Made by a program: the position numbers and the translations under genes. A stretch of DNA of 8,141 bases from positions 1 through 8,141 of the forward strand of contig JAHIZU010000241.1 in NCBI GenBank assembly GCA_018814265.1, read 5' to 3'. Shown one piece after another: positions 1-6,408 of this stretch (its first letter is position 1; every line of letters begins with the position of its first letter). Origin of the DNA: Candidatus Margulisiibacteriota bacterium. GTDB taxonomy: Bacteria > Margulisbacteria > WOR-1 > O2-12-FULL-45-9. Under the pieces are notes generated by a model. The model saw only the letters and a list, made by a program, of their open reading frames with translations, had not been told where the DNA came from and made no database searches.

Positions 1-14
1 CAAAAACTCTTTTC

Positions 15-65
15 CCATGCCGGATTTGGGTTAGGTTTTTAATGATTTAACGATCCGGCTTATGG
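15..65. repeat. Imperfect inverted repeat in the leader of the plus-strand gene
   Basis: Arms CCATGCCGGAT (15-25) and ATCCGGC (53-59) followed by ATGG (62-65) can form an 11-bp stem, with a 2-nt bulge (TT, 60-61) and a 27-nt loop. No T-run follows on either strand, so it is not a convincing intrinsic terminator. The rest of 1-144 holds no gene I can support. One plus-strand frame is open from the window edge to a TAA at 40-42 (13 codons) and could be the tail of an upstream gene, but this is too short to call. Confidence 0.35.
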
Positions 66-94
66 TTAGATTTTAGATGATTTGATTCGCAATC

Positions 95-124
95 TTGCAT
101 TTCGCATATATTATTTGATAAGAT
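95..124 (+). promoter_or_regulatory. Weak candidate promoter for the gene at 145
   Basis: TTGCAT (95-100) and TAAGAT (119-124), 18 bp apart, partly match the sigma-70 consensus. They would start transcription only about 10-15 nt before the ATG. An alternative pairing is TTGATT (82-87) with TATATT (107-112), 19 bp apart. The region is AT-rich, so such matches arise easily by chance. This is inference only. Confidence 0.25.
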
Positions 125-144
125 ACTCGCAGAGGTGATGAGTC

Positions 145-597
145 ATGGTAAAAAAGAAAGCTAAAAAGAAGGCAAAGAAAACTAAAAAGGTAAAAAAAAT
201 TAAGAAGAAAAAGGTTGTCCACAGAAAGAGAGTAGCTAAAATCAAGGCCAAAGGCAAAGGCCAGAGGCCCAAGGCCAAAGGTGAAAAGGTCATTGGCCGG
301 ATCGATCATTTCTTCGGTCATATCTCAGTGGCGGCTTTTAAGGTTAAGTCCCCGCTTAAGGTCGGGGATTCGATCCATGTGAAAGGGCATACCACTGATT
401 TTGTTCAATCGATTGATTCAATCCAGTCAGACCATCAAGATATTCAGAAGGCAGGCAAAGGGGACGAGATCGGGATCAAGGTCATTGGCAAGTGCAGGGT
501 CGGGGATACGGTTTTTCTGGCAGCTAAACCACTGGCAGCCAAGCCCAAGCCAGCCAGTCCAAAGGCCTACGAAAATAAGAAGTTCCTGCAGTTCTAG
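145..597 (+). CDS. Lysine-tailed translation-factor-like beta-barrel protein
   Basis: The protein has 150 residues in three parts. Residues 1-48 are extremely basic (27 Lys/Arg, runs of KKxAKK), like histone H1 tails or nucleic-acid-binding extensions. Residues about 47-126 match in pattern the EF-Tu domain-2-like barrel of small 'translation elongation factor-like' proteins, also found at the C-terminus of U32 peptidases: KVIGRIDHFFGHISVAAFKV, then LKVGDSIHVKG, TTDF, GDEIGIKV and VGDTVFL. Residues 127-150 are an Ala/Pro/Lys-rich tail. The family members I recall are about 80-90 residues with no such tail. The start is fixed by a strong Shine-Dalgarno, GAGGTGAT (132-139), 5 nt before the ATG. 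There is no GTPase domain, signal peptide or membrane segment. A role at RNA or the ribosome is inference from the fold and charge. It stands alone and converges on the tRNA-His gene. Confidence 0.8.
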   Translation: MVKKKAKKKAKKTKKVKKIKKKKVVHRKRVAKIKAKGKGQRPKAKGEKVIGRIDHFFGHISVAAFKVKSPLKVGDSIHVKGHTTDFVQSIDSIQSDHQDIQKAGKGDEIGIKVIGKCRVGDTVFLAAKPLAAKPKPASPKAYENKKFLQF

Positions 598-610
598 GGG
601 AATTGGGAGA

Positions 611-676
611 AAACAGAACGTAGAGCGTAGGAATATAATACTCCTACCCTTTAATTTCTACTATCTACTTTCTAAT
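611..676. repeat. AT-rich heptameric repeats between convergent genes
   Basis: Two runs with a 7-bp period fill the gap between the plus-strand gene and tRNA-His. At 611-631 the units are AAACAGA, ACGTAGA, GCGTAGG. At 656-676 they are TTCTACT, ATCTACT, TTCTAAT. The units are imperfect. The same 7-bp period recurs at 1441, 2314 and 2638 in this window, which makes coincidence less likely. They resemble in style the short tandemly repeated heptamers described in cyanobacteria. Confidence 0.5.
627..652. terminator. Weak hairpin between convergent genes, possible terminator
   Basis: GTAGGA (627-632) and TCCTAC (642-647) form a 6-bp stem with a 9-nt loop, followed on the plus strand by CCCTTTAATTT. 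It lies 29 nt after the plus-strand stop and 27 nt beyond the tRNA 3' end, where a bidirectional terminator would be expected. The stem is short and the T-run poor, so the call rests mostly on position. Confidence 0.3.
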
Positions 677-678
677 TT

Positions 679-753
679 TGGGGTGGCCTAGGGGAATTGA
701 ACCCCTAATAACAGAATCACAATCTGTTGTGTTACCACTACACTAAGGCCACC
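679..753 (-). tRNA. tRNA-His (anticodon GTG)
   Basis: The full cloverleaf can be drawn on the minus strand: acceptor GTGGCCT/AGGCCAC, D-stem GTGT/ACAC, anticodon stem ACAGA/TCTGT with loop TTGTGAT (anticodon GTG, plus-strand 718-720), a 4-nt variable region TATT, and T-stem AGGGG/CCCCT with loop TTCAATT. Two features confirm histidine identity and bacterial type. An extra G-1 (position 753) pairs with discriminator C73 (682), the element recognised by HisRS. The 3' CCA is encoded in the DNA (679-681). It lies 44 nt downstream of the kinase gene and has its own promoter. Confidence 0.97.
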
Positions 754-764
754 GCGCGAAATAT

Positions 765-793
765 ATAATACCACTCAGAGAGCAAGATGACAA
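765..793 (-). promoter_or_regulatory. Sigma-70-type promoter of tRNA-His
   Basis: On the minus strand TTGTCA (793-788) and TATTAT (770-765) are separated by exactly 17 bp, each one base off the consensus hexamer. TGG directly before the -10 fits an extended -10. The DNA between the -10 and the tRNA ends in GCGCG, the kind of GC-rich discriminator typical of stringently controlled stable-RNA promoters. Transcription would begin only a few nucleotides before the mature 5' end. The promoter begins 5 bp after the kinase stop codon. Confidence 0.75.
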
Positions 794-797
794 CGGA

Positions 798-1757
798 TTA
801 GTATAGCTTCTCGTAGACTATTTCCTGCAGGTCTTTGATCAACTGGTTCCAGTATCTGGCAGTTCCGGCGTGCGGAAAGTGATTAGCAAAGTCCGGTTCC
901 TGGCATTGGATCGCCAGCCAGGCAGCGTAATGAATGATCCGCATGGCCTGCAGCGCCGGCGCCAGGTCTAAGGAGCCGCGGTTAAAGGAGCGGAAGAGTT
1001 CATAACCGGACAAAAACCAGCTTAATTCATTTTCTGAATTCTCAAGAGTGTCAGGCAGAAGCAGCCAGAGGTCCTGAACCGCCGGACCGACACAGCAATC
1101 ATCAAAATCAACAATGTAAAGACCTTCACCAGGACGGAGCAGCAGATTGCCTTTATGCAGGTCACCGTGAATAAGAAAAAGGTCAGCCTGGTTAAACTTT
1201 GGCTCAGCTTTTTTAATGAACAGCTCGCAAACCTGAGCAAATGATCTTTTGAAATCCGGCAGCAAAAAGTCTGACTCGGTAAGGATTCCCAGGTGATGTT
1301 TGGTGGCAATAGCCGGGGTCCAGGCCAGCCGCTGGGATCTTTTCTTTATTTCTCCGATCAAGTGGATCCTGGCTATGGTGCGGCCTAAGGCCAGCCAGCC
1401 TTCCTGGTCGAATTCGTTCACTGCGCGGCCGCCCTTTTTAGGGAATAGGGAATAGGGGATAGGGCCAAACATAAAAAGAGTCTTATTGTTCACTAATAAA
1501 GGGGCAATGACAGGGATCTCTTTATCATGAAGATCTTTTAGAAACTGATGTTCCTCCAGGATTTGTGCGGTTGACCAGCGGCCAGGGCGGTAAAATTTTA
1601 CAATGAACCTGTCTCTTGAGTCGTGTTCTTCAAGTTCATAGACGCGGTTGATGTAACTGTTTCTTTTTAAACAAATATTGCTTAGTTTGATGCCAAGCGT
1701 TTCTTCTACAGTTTTAAATATGTTGTCGTGTGTCAGGTTTTGCCAGACAAAAGTCAT
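798..1757 (-). CDS. srkA: SrkA/YihE-family stress response kinase (APH fold)
   Basis: The protein has 319 residues (E. coli SrkA has 328) and looks collinear with it. Shared landmarks are NSYINRVY (33-40), the lysine-bearing strand VKFYRPGRW (53-61, K54), ILEEHQF (66-72), FPKKGGR (105-111), the catalytic loop HGDLHKGN (197-204; D199 and N204), the metal-binding DFD (217-219), and GPAVQDLWLLL (224-234). SrkA is a Ser/Thr protein kinase of the aminoglycoside-phosphotransferase fold, linked in E. coli to survival of envelope and oxidative stress. The catalytic residues are present, so it should be active. The ATG is 1 nt after the stop of the exported-protein gene and has a Shine-Dalgarno AGGA (1767-1764) inside that gene, so the two are translationally coupled. 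Residues 99-106 are encoded by a heptameric repeat array yet fit the family length. The substrate is unknown. Confidence 0.88.
   Translation of the reverse strand: MTFVWQNLTHDNIFKTVEETLGIKLSNICLKRNSYINRVYELEEHDSRDRFIVKFYRPGRWSTAQILEEHQFLKDLHDKEIPVIAPLLVNNKTLFMFGPIPYSLFPKKGGRAVNEFDQEGWLALGRTIARIHLIGEIKKRSQRLAWTPAIATKHHLGILTESDFLLPDFKRSFAQVCELFIKKAEPKFNQADLFLIHGDLHKGNLLLRPGEGLYIVDFDDCCVGPAVQDLWLLLPDTLENSENELSWFLSGYELFRSFNRGSLDLAPALQAMRIIHYAAWLAIQCQEPDFANHFPHAGTARYWNQLIKDLQEIVYEKLY
1434..1464. repeat. G-rich heptad array inside the srkA-like gene (G4 motif)
   Basis: Starting at 1441 the plus strand reads GGGAATA, GGGAATA, GGGGATA, then GGG (1462-1464), preceded by CTTTTTA (1434-1440). Four G-tracts of three or more with 3-4 nt loops satisfy the canonical intramolecular G-quadruplex pattern. 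The plus strand is the template strand of the kinase gene, so the mRNA is C-rich here. The units encode residues 99-106 (PIPYSLFP). A very similar array, also preceded by CTTTTT, occurs at 2638. Confidence 0.8.
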
Positions 1758-1758
1758 T

Positions 1759-2280
1759 TTATTTCCTGCGGCTCAGAGCTTTTAGTAAATAATCCATTTC
1801 CTGGTCAATGATCTCTGATTCTACACCAATTATCAGCCATTTGCCTTTGGTTTTAATGGCCGCGATATGGAAAGGTTTGCCCATAAAGGCGCCAAAGGCA
1901 TAGCCCTGGCGGCCTTGCTGGCCAATACCCTCGATCTTTAATTGATCTAAGTAGCGTTTTCTGACTGCCCGGGGAGTGATCTTAAACTCTTTGATCACGA
2001 CCTCAGAAGCTAATTTGGCCAGGATCGATTCGCTTAGGCCAATGGTTTTACCCAGGATCTTGTAGCGGAAAGATTTCTTTTGCTGGGCCTTTTGCGACAA
2101 TGTGTGGATCTTTGACTTGATAATGCCGTAGAGATCGATGTGTTTCTGAAGAACAGCCATATCCTTGTCCAGGATTGCCTTTTGCAGGAGAGGGGACATT
2201 TGTTTGAAAGTCAGCTCTTGGGTTGTGGCTGGAACCAACAGGCTGATCAGCAATAAAAAAACTACTGAGCTTTTTAGCAT
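1759..2280 (-). CDS. Exported protein of unknown function, possibly DUF2939-like
   Basis: The protein has 173 residues. Residues 1-21 look like a Sec signal peptide: K3, a hydrophobic core VVFLLLISLLV (6-16), and likely cleavage around VPATTQ. There is no lipobox cysteine, so it should be secreted or periplasmic rather than a lipoprotein. The mature part starts with a helical segment (LLQKAILDKDMAVLQKHIDL) whose spacing resembles the start of the DUF2939 family ('AI..kD...L...iD'). It ends in a strand-rich part (YAFGAF, FHIAAIKT, GKWLIIGVES) and a basic tail. I do not recognise a catalytic motif. It is the first gene of a two-gene unit with the SrkA-like kinase and carries a perfect -10 box just upstream. 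There is no Shine-Dalgarno before the ATG. The gene itself is certain; the family is a guess. Confidence 0.8.
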   Translation of the reverse strand: MLKSSVVFLLLISLLVPATTQELTFKQMSPLLQKAILDKDMAVLQKHIDLYGIIKSKIHTLSQKAQQKKSFRYKILGKTIGLSESILAKLASEVVIKEFKITPRAVRKRYLDQLKIEGIGQQGRQGYAFGAFMGKPFHIAAIKTKGKWLIIGVESEIIDQEMDYLLKALSRRK

Positions 2281-2289
2281 ACAGTAGTT

Positions 2290-2295
2290 ATTATA
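2290..2295 (-). promoter_or_regulatory. Perfect -10 box, probably giving a near-leaderless mRNA
   Basis: The minus strand reads TATAAT (2295-2290), only 9 nt before the ATG of the exported-protein gene. Transcription starting about 7 nt after the hexamer would leave a leader of about 3 nt. The bases between (ACTACTGT) contain no Shine-Dalgarno. The expected -35 position (about 2313-2318, TTTCGC) is a poor match and falls in a heptad repeat. Confidence 0.55.
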
Positions 2296-2313
2296 CTAGG
2301 ATTTTTAGATAAG

Positions 2314-2334
2314 CGAAAATCGATAATCGAAAAT
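2314..2334. repeat. Three CGAWAAT heptads
   Basis: Three perfect-length 7-bp units follow one another: CGAAAAT (2314-2320), CGATAAT (2321-2327) and CGAAAAT (2328-2334). They fill the gap between the 79-residue protein gene and the exported-protein gene, next to that gene's -10 box. They share the 7-bp period of the other arrays in the window but not their sequence. Confidence 0.6.
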
Positions 2335-2342
2335 AGAAGGGA

Positions 2343-2582
2343 TTAAATTAATTGGTCAACGTGCTGGCCGGCCATCACGTACTCAGCGGTGTGTCTGGCG
2401 GCCATTTGGGCAATGGCTGTTTTAACAACCAGGCTTAAGGTGGACAGACTGTTCTGAGCTTCAGCCGCAAATTCATAAGCCGCGGCAGCAGAAGATGTCG
2501 CGTCACCGTTCTTGGCGGCGTTGAGCCGGTCGTAGAACGAGGCGTCTAGTTGACTTAAATGATTTAAGGCTGATCCATACAT
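2343..2582 (-). CDS. 79-residue helical protein of unknown function
   Basis: This small, nearly neutral, Ala-rich protein runs MYGSALNHLS to GQHVDQLI. It has no signal peptide, Cys or Trp. The middle (about 33-66) looks like one long amphipathic helix (AAAAYEFAAEAQ, then LSLVVKTAIAQM), probably packed as a helical hairpin or oligomer. The start at 2582 is chosen over a longer in-frame start at 2672 because AGGAG (2594-2590) sits 7 nt before it. The longer version would also overlap the 3' end of atpD and read through the heptad array. It lies 73 nt after atpD and may be cotranscribed; a TATATA stretch upstream (2594-2604) could also be a -10 box. Its size and helix pattern recall type III secretion needle or rod subunits, but I see no diagnostic motif and do not assign that. 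Confidence 0.75.
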   Translation of the reverse strand: MYGSALNHLSQLDASFYDRLNAAKNGDATSSAAAAYEFAAEAQNSLSTLSLVVKTAIAQMAARHTAEYVMAGQHVDQLI

Positions 2583-2589
2583 GGTTTTT

Positions 2590-2594
2590 CTCCT
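2590..2594 (-). promoter_or_regulatory. Shine-Dalgarno fixing the start of the 79-residue protein
   Basis: AGGAG on the minus strand, 7 nt upstream of the ATG at 2582, has ideal spacing. It is the main reason for preferring this start to the one 90 nt upstream, which has no such site. Confidence 0.8.
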
Positions 2595-2628
2595 ATATAT
2601 ATATCGGCACCTTTTGGCAGAAATTTCA

Positions 2629-2663
2629 CTTTTTCTAGGGATTAGGGGATAGGGGTTAGCGGG
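2629..2663. repeat. G-rich heptad array at the atpD stop codon (G4 motif)
   Basis: The plus strand reads GGGATTA (2638-2644), GGGGATA (2645-2651) and GGGGTTA (2652-2658), followed by GCGGG. Like the array in the kinase gene it is preceded by CTTTTT (2629-2634). Four G-tracts (2638, 2645, 2652, 2661) with loops of 3-5 nt meet the G-quadruplex pattern on the template strand. The last TTA, read on the minus strand, is the TAA stop codon of atpD. Confidence 0.75.
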
Positions 2664-3276
2664 CGCGGACAATATCCTTGATCTTCAGCAGCGCGACCGT
2701 GGTGCTTCTTTCTATTTCAGCCAGTTTCATCTTGATATAGCGGACCGCGCCTACGAGCTCCGGGATAAGGATGTATTCAAGGGCGTTGACCCGGCGCTTG
2801 ATCTCAATAATATGAGAAGCGATGACCAGGATCGCTTTGTTTAATTCTGCCAGCTTGACCAGCTCTTTTAATATGTCCATGAATTGGCTTAGGGCCTGGT
2901 CAAGTTCGGCTGGGGTTTCCGCAAAACCATAAGAGATCGGGTTGCCTTCACTTTTTAGCTCGTATTGGGGGATCTTAACTCCCATAATGTTTTTCAAAGA
3001 GATGTCCACGCTGGTTTTTACTGCCGGCAGGAGGGTAGCCGCGTAAATTACCTCTGGCCTGGTCTGGCCGGTGCTTAAGGCCAGTTTTTGAAAGATCAGG
3101 ATCAGTTCTTCTTCCAGTTTATTGCTCAAGCGGCGATGGCTCTTAACGATCTCCAGCAGGCGCTGGACCAAGCCGTCCAGCTTGTCCTTGAGGAGCTTGT
3201 GGCCTTTCTTGGCCAGGGCTGTCCTCCGCCGCAGGCGGAGCAGCTCCATCCTGGTCGCGTTAACTCTTTTTGGCAT
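2656..3276 (-). CDS. atpD: V/A-type ATP synthase/ATPase subunit D (central rotor shaft)
   Basis: The protein has 206 residues, the usual length. The N-terminus [20 protein letters not shown] followed by [10 protein letters not shown] (26-35) is the hallmark of subunit D. The two long terminal helices form the coiled coil that turns inside the A3B3 head, and the C-terminal helix ends in [12 protein letters not shown]. With subunit F it makes the central stalk linking catalysis to the membrane rotor. The start overlaps atpB by 17 nt and has no clear Shine-Dalgarno of its own, so translation is probably coupled to atpB. Codons 13-18 contain a perfect GC-rich palindrome. The stop codon is supplied by the last unit of a heptad array. 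It is the last recognisable ATPase gene of the operon. Confidence 0.96.
   Translation of the reverse strand: MPKRVNATRMELLRLRRRTALAKKGHKLLKDKLDGLVQRLLEIVKSHRRLSNKLEEELILIFQKLALSTGQTRPEVIYAATLLPAVKTSVDISLKNIMGVKIPQYELKSEGNPISYGFAETPAELDQALSQFMDILKELVKLAELNKAILVIASHIIEIKRRVNALEYILIPELVGAVRYIKMKLAEIERSTTVALLKIKDIVRAR
3224..3240. repeat. GC-rich perfect palindrome inside atpD
   Basis: CTCCGCC, a GCA loop and GGCGGAG form a 7-bp perfect stem in codons 13-18 of atpD (LRLRRR). Family members normally have a basic stretch at this place, so the protein is not disturbed. It could be a small dispersed palindrome tolerated in frame, or a chance result of Arg codon choice. Confidence 0.5.
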
Positions 3277-4660
3277 GGTTCGACTGGCTCACCACTGCGT
3301 ATTTCTCGTACATATCGTCTTTGATGCGTTTTAGTTCTTCCCGGGGCAGGATCATCAGCAATTCCCAGGCCAGGTCCAATGTGTCATAAATGGTGCGGTT
3401 CTCATTTTCTCCCTGTGACAGGAACTGGTTCTCAAATTGCTCGGCAAATTTTAAGTATTGGCGGTCAACATCACTTAATGAGCTTTCACCTAACACGACC
3501 AGCAGTTCTCTGACCTCGCGGCCGCGCGCGTAAGCGGCAAAGATCTGGTTAGCTACATGCGGCTGGTCTTCCCTGGTCTTGCCCTCACCAATGGCTTTAT
3601 CTCTAAGACGTGAGAGCGAAGGCAGGGGATCGATCGGTGGATAGATCTTCTTACGGTCCAGACCGCGGTCCAAAATTATCTGGCCTTCAGTAATATAGCC
3701 GGTCAAGTCCGGGATGGGGTGGGTTTTGTCGTCGTCAGGCATGGTCAGGATCGGGATCATGGTGATCGAGCCGTTTTTGTCTTTAAGCCGGCCAGCGCGT
3801 TCATATATTGTGGCCAGGTCAGTGTAAAGATAACCAGGATAGCCGCGGCGTCCGGGAACTTCTTTTCGGGCCGCGGAAACTTCGCGCAAGGATTCACAAT
3901 AATTGGTCATATCTGTCAGAATGACCAGCACATGCATGCCCAGTTCAAAAGCAATATATTCCGCGGCGGTCAAAGCGACCCGCGGCGTGGCGATCCTTTC
4001 AATGGCCGGGTCATTGGCCAAGTTGACGTAAAGGACCGCGTTTTCGATCGCGCCCGTTTGTTTAAAATTAGCCATAAAAAATTCCGCTTCTTCAAAGGTA
4101 ATGCCCATGGCGCCAAAAACCACGGCAAACTTTTCTTCCCCGCGCAAAACCATGGCTTGCCGGGCGATCTGCGCGGCAATGCGGGAGTGGGGCAGGCCGG
4201 AGCCGGAAAAGATCGGTAGTTTCTGGCCGCGGGAAAGGGTGTTTAAACCATCGATCGAAGAAATTCCTGTTTGAATGAAGTCGTTAGGGTAATCCCGGGC
4301 TGCGGGGTTGATCGGCGCGCCATTGATGTCCAGTTTTTTAATTGGGATGATCTGGGGCGCGCCGTCAATTGGCTTACCTAAGCCGGAAAAGACCCGGCCG
4401 AGCATATCGGGAGAAACATTGATCTCCAGACCGCGGCCTTTTAGCCTGATCTTGGTGGATTTAATATCAAGCCCGACCGTACCTTCAAAGACCTGGATCA
4501 TGGCTTTGTCGCCTTCGACTTCCAGGATCTTGCCAGTACGGATCTCGCCACCCGGGAGCTCAATATCAACTACTTCGTCGAATTTAGCGCCTTCGATCTG
4601 ATCCGCGATGATTAATGGTCCGGCAATGCCGGTAACTGTCTGGTATTCCCTGATCATCAT
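3260..4660 (-). CDS. atpB: V/A-type ATPase subunit B (non-catalytic head subunit)
   Basis: The protein has 466 residues, typical of the family. Visible landmarks are the N-terminal barrel [26 protein letters not shown] (87-101), [20 protein letters not shown] (128-147), the degenerate nucleotide loop SGSGLPHSR (152-160) in place of a Walker A motif, [20 protein letters not shown] (248-267), [20 protein letters not shown] (271-290), [20 protein letters not shown] (307-326) and [12 protein letters not shown] (341-352). B alternates with catalytic A in the A3B3 hexamer and contributes an arginine (R351 of SLSRL) to the catalytic site. Its ATG overlaps the atpA stop (ATGA). AGGAG (4669-4665) is 4 nt from this ATG and 7 nt from a second in-frame ATG at 4657, so the protein may start one residue later. 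Confidence 0.98.
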   Translation of the reverse strand: MMIREYQTVTGIAGPLIIADQIEGAKFDEVVDIELPGGEIRTGKILEVEGDKAMIQVFEGTVGLDIKSTKIRLKGRGLEINVSPDMLGRVFSGLGKPIDGAPQIIPIKKLDINGAPINPAARDYPNDFIQTGISSIDGLNTLSRGQKLPIFSGSGLPHSRIAAQIARQAMVLRGEEKFAVVFGAMGITFEEAEFFMANFKQTGAIENAVLYVNLANDPAIERIATPRVALTAAEYIAFELGMHVLVILTDMTNYCESLREVSAARKEVPGRRGYPGYLYTDLATIYERAGRLKDKNGSITMIPILTMPDDDKTHPIPDLTGYITEGQIILDRGLDRKKIYPPIDPLPSLSRLRDKAIGEGKTREDQPHVANQIFAAYARGREVRELLVVLGESSLSDVDRQYLKFAEQFENQFLSQGENENRTIYDTLDLAWELLMILPREELKRIKDDMYEKYAVVSQSNHAKKS

Positions 4661-6405
4661 ACTGCTCCTTTTAAAATATTGATCTCTTCTTTAAGCGCTT
4701 CCTCGATCGCGGCCAGTTCTTCCTGGGCTTTTTCTTCAGGGATCAGCCGGGCCCGAGAGATCTGGGAAATGACTTTCAGCTCTTTTAGTTTTTCCAGCTC
4801 AACACCCGCTTCCAACGCCTTGAGTGATTCTTTATATAGTGTAATGATCACTCGAAGCAGCGAAGCCTGTTTTTTGAGGGTTGAATATTGATCAACCGGG
4901 TCAAAAGCGCTCTGGTAGAGAAAATCTTCTCGTATCGATTTTGTCACGAACATGATCAGCTGTTCGCGCCCTGATAAAGCGTCCAGACCGACCAGGCGGA
5001 CAATTTCTTCCAGCTCAGCTTCCTCGGACAATAACCGCATGGCTTCGTTCCTGAGCTTACTCCAATCATCAGCCACGCTGTTCTTGAAGTAATCCTCCAG
5101 ATTGTTGAGGTAAAGTGAATAGCTGAGCAGCCAGTTAATGGCCGGGAAGTGTCTCTTGTGGGCCAGGGCGTAGTCTAATCCCCAAAAGACTTTGGCAATG
5201 CGTAGAGTGTTTTGCACGACTGGTTCAGAGAGATCGCCGCCAGGAGGGGAGACAGAACCAATAATAGTGAAAGAGCCTTTTCTTTGATCAGAACCCAAAC
5301 AGACGCCGTAACCTGCCCGTTCGTAAAATCCAGCTAATCTTGTTCCAAGATAAGCTGGATAACCTTCTTCACCAGGCATTTCTTCCAAACGGCCGGACAT
5401 CTCACGCAGCGCCTCTGCCCAGCGCGAAGTTGAGTCCGCTGACAAAGAAACATTGTAGCCCATGTCCCGGTAATATTCAGCAATGGCCGAACCGGTGTAG
5501 ATCGAAGCTTCGCGCGCGGCGATCGGCATGTTGGAAGTATTCGCGATCAGGACCGTTCGCTCCATCAAGGATTTATTGGTTTTTGGATCTTTTAATTCCG
5601 GGAATTCGATCAACACATCAGTCATCTCGTTGCCGCGTTCACCGCAGCCAATGAAGATAATGACATCCGCGTCCGCCCATTTGGCCAGTTGATGTTGCAC
5701 CACTGTCTTGCCAGAGCCAAAGGGACCAGGGATACAGGCGGCGCCGCCTTTAGCAATCGTAAAGAGGGTGTCTATAATCCTTTGGCCAGTTACCAATGGT
5801 TCAGTAACAGGCAGCTTGGTGGCAAAGGGCCGCGGTTTCCTGACCGGCCAGCGCTGCAGCATGGGGATCTCTTTGCCCGAGATCTTAGCAATGGGTTGAG
5901 TGACCGTAAAAGAGCCTTTTTTGATCTCTTCAACTGTTCCCTTGATCCCCGTGGGCACCATGATACGGTGCTCGACCAGAGAAGTTTCCTGGACCGTGCC
6001 CAGGATATCCCCGGTTGCTACTTTATCGCCGACTTTGGCTTTGGGCACGAAGTCCCATTTCTTTTTACGGTCAAGAGCGTTAACCGAGATGCCTCGCTCA
6101 ATAAAGTTGCCTGAAGCTTTTAATAACTCGTTTAAGGGGCGCTGAATCCCGTCGTAAATTGAGGCGAGTAAACCTGGGCCAAGCTCGACCGATAGGGAGC
6201 GGCCAGTGGAAACAACCGGATCGCCAACGCCAATACCCGCGGTTTCTTCGTAAACCTGGATCGAGGCAAAGTCTCCTTTTAATTCAATGATCTCGCCGAT
6301 CAAGCCTTTGGCGCCAACATTAATTACATCAGCCATGCGGGCGTTGGGCACACCCTCGGCAACAACCAGCGGTCCAGCCACCTTAATAATTTTTCCTGTA
6401 CTCAT
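4657..6405 (-). CDS. atpA: V/A-type ATPase subunit A (catalytic head subunit)
   Basis: The protein has 582 residues, the full family length. In order: an N-terminal barrel ([14 protein letters not shown]); the A-specific 'non-homologous' insert (about 110-195, RWPVRKPRP at 185-193); the Walker A loop GPFGSGKT (227-234); [11 protein letters not shown] (253-263) with catalytic E256; [15 protein letters not shown] (291-305); [13 protein letters not shown] (323-335); and [20 protein letters not shown] (344-363). All catalytic residues are intact, so it should hydrolyse or make ATP. The start at 6405 follows the '[18 protein letters not shown]' form. GGAGGT lies upstream, but 12 nt from the ATG, longer than ideal. 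Unlike the other junctions, a 74-nt gap separates it from atpF, caused by a repeat-flanked palindromic insertion. It overlaps atpB by 4 nt. Confidence 0.98.
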   Translation of the reverse strand: MSTGKIIKVAGPLVVAEGVPNARMADVINVGAKGLIGEIIELKGDFASIQVYEETAGIGVGDPVVSTGRSLSVELGPGLLASIYDGIQRPLNELLKASGNFIERGISVNALDRKKKWDFVPKAKVGDKVATGDILGTVQETSLVEHRIMVPTGIKGTVEEIKKGSFTVTQPIAKISGKEIPMLQRWPVRKPRPFATKLPVTEPLVTGQRIIDTLFTIAKGGAACIPGPFGSGKTVVQHQLAKWADADVIIFIGCGERGNEMTDVLIEFPELKDPKTNKSLMERTVLIANTSNMPIAAREASIYTGSAIAEYYRDMGYNVSLSADSTSRWAEALREMSGRLEEMPGEEGYPAYLGTRLAGFYERAGYGVCLGSDQRKGSFTIIGSVSPPGGDLSEPVVQNTLRIAKVFWGLDYALAHKRHFPAINWLLSYSLYLNNLEDYFKNSVADDWSKLRNEAMRLLSEEAELEEIVRLVGLDALSGREQLIMFVTKSIREDFLYQSAFDPVDQYSTLKKQASLLRVIITLYKESLKALEAGVELEKLKELKVISQISRARLIPEEKAQEELAAIEEALKEEINILKGAV

Positions 6406-6408
6406 TGT

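Noticed and set aside
1..42. Tail of an upstream plus-strand gene ending at TAA 40-42
   Set aside because: Only 13 codons are visible and other frames are also open for short stretches, so it cannot be supported.
611..676. CRISPR array
   Set aside because: The units are only 7 bp, imperfect and without spacers; no cas genes are present.
691..710. GGGGAATTGAACCCC inverted repeat as an operator
   Set aside because: It is the T-stem and loop of the tRNA-His gene.
2583..2672. Longer version of the 79-residue protein starting at 2672
   Set aside because: The extra 30 residues are read from the heptad array and the end of atpD, and there is no ribosome binding site there. AGGAG fits the start at 2582.
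3719..4219. Long plus-strand open frame opposite atpB
   Set aside because: It is antisense to a strongly conserved gene with all family motifs; it is low in recognisable protein features and typical of shadow frames in GC-biased codons.
5689..6114. Plus-strand open frame opposite atpA
   Set aside because: It overlaps the conserved catalytic subunit on the other strand, with no ribosome binding site or family resemblance.
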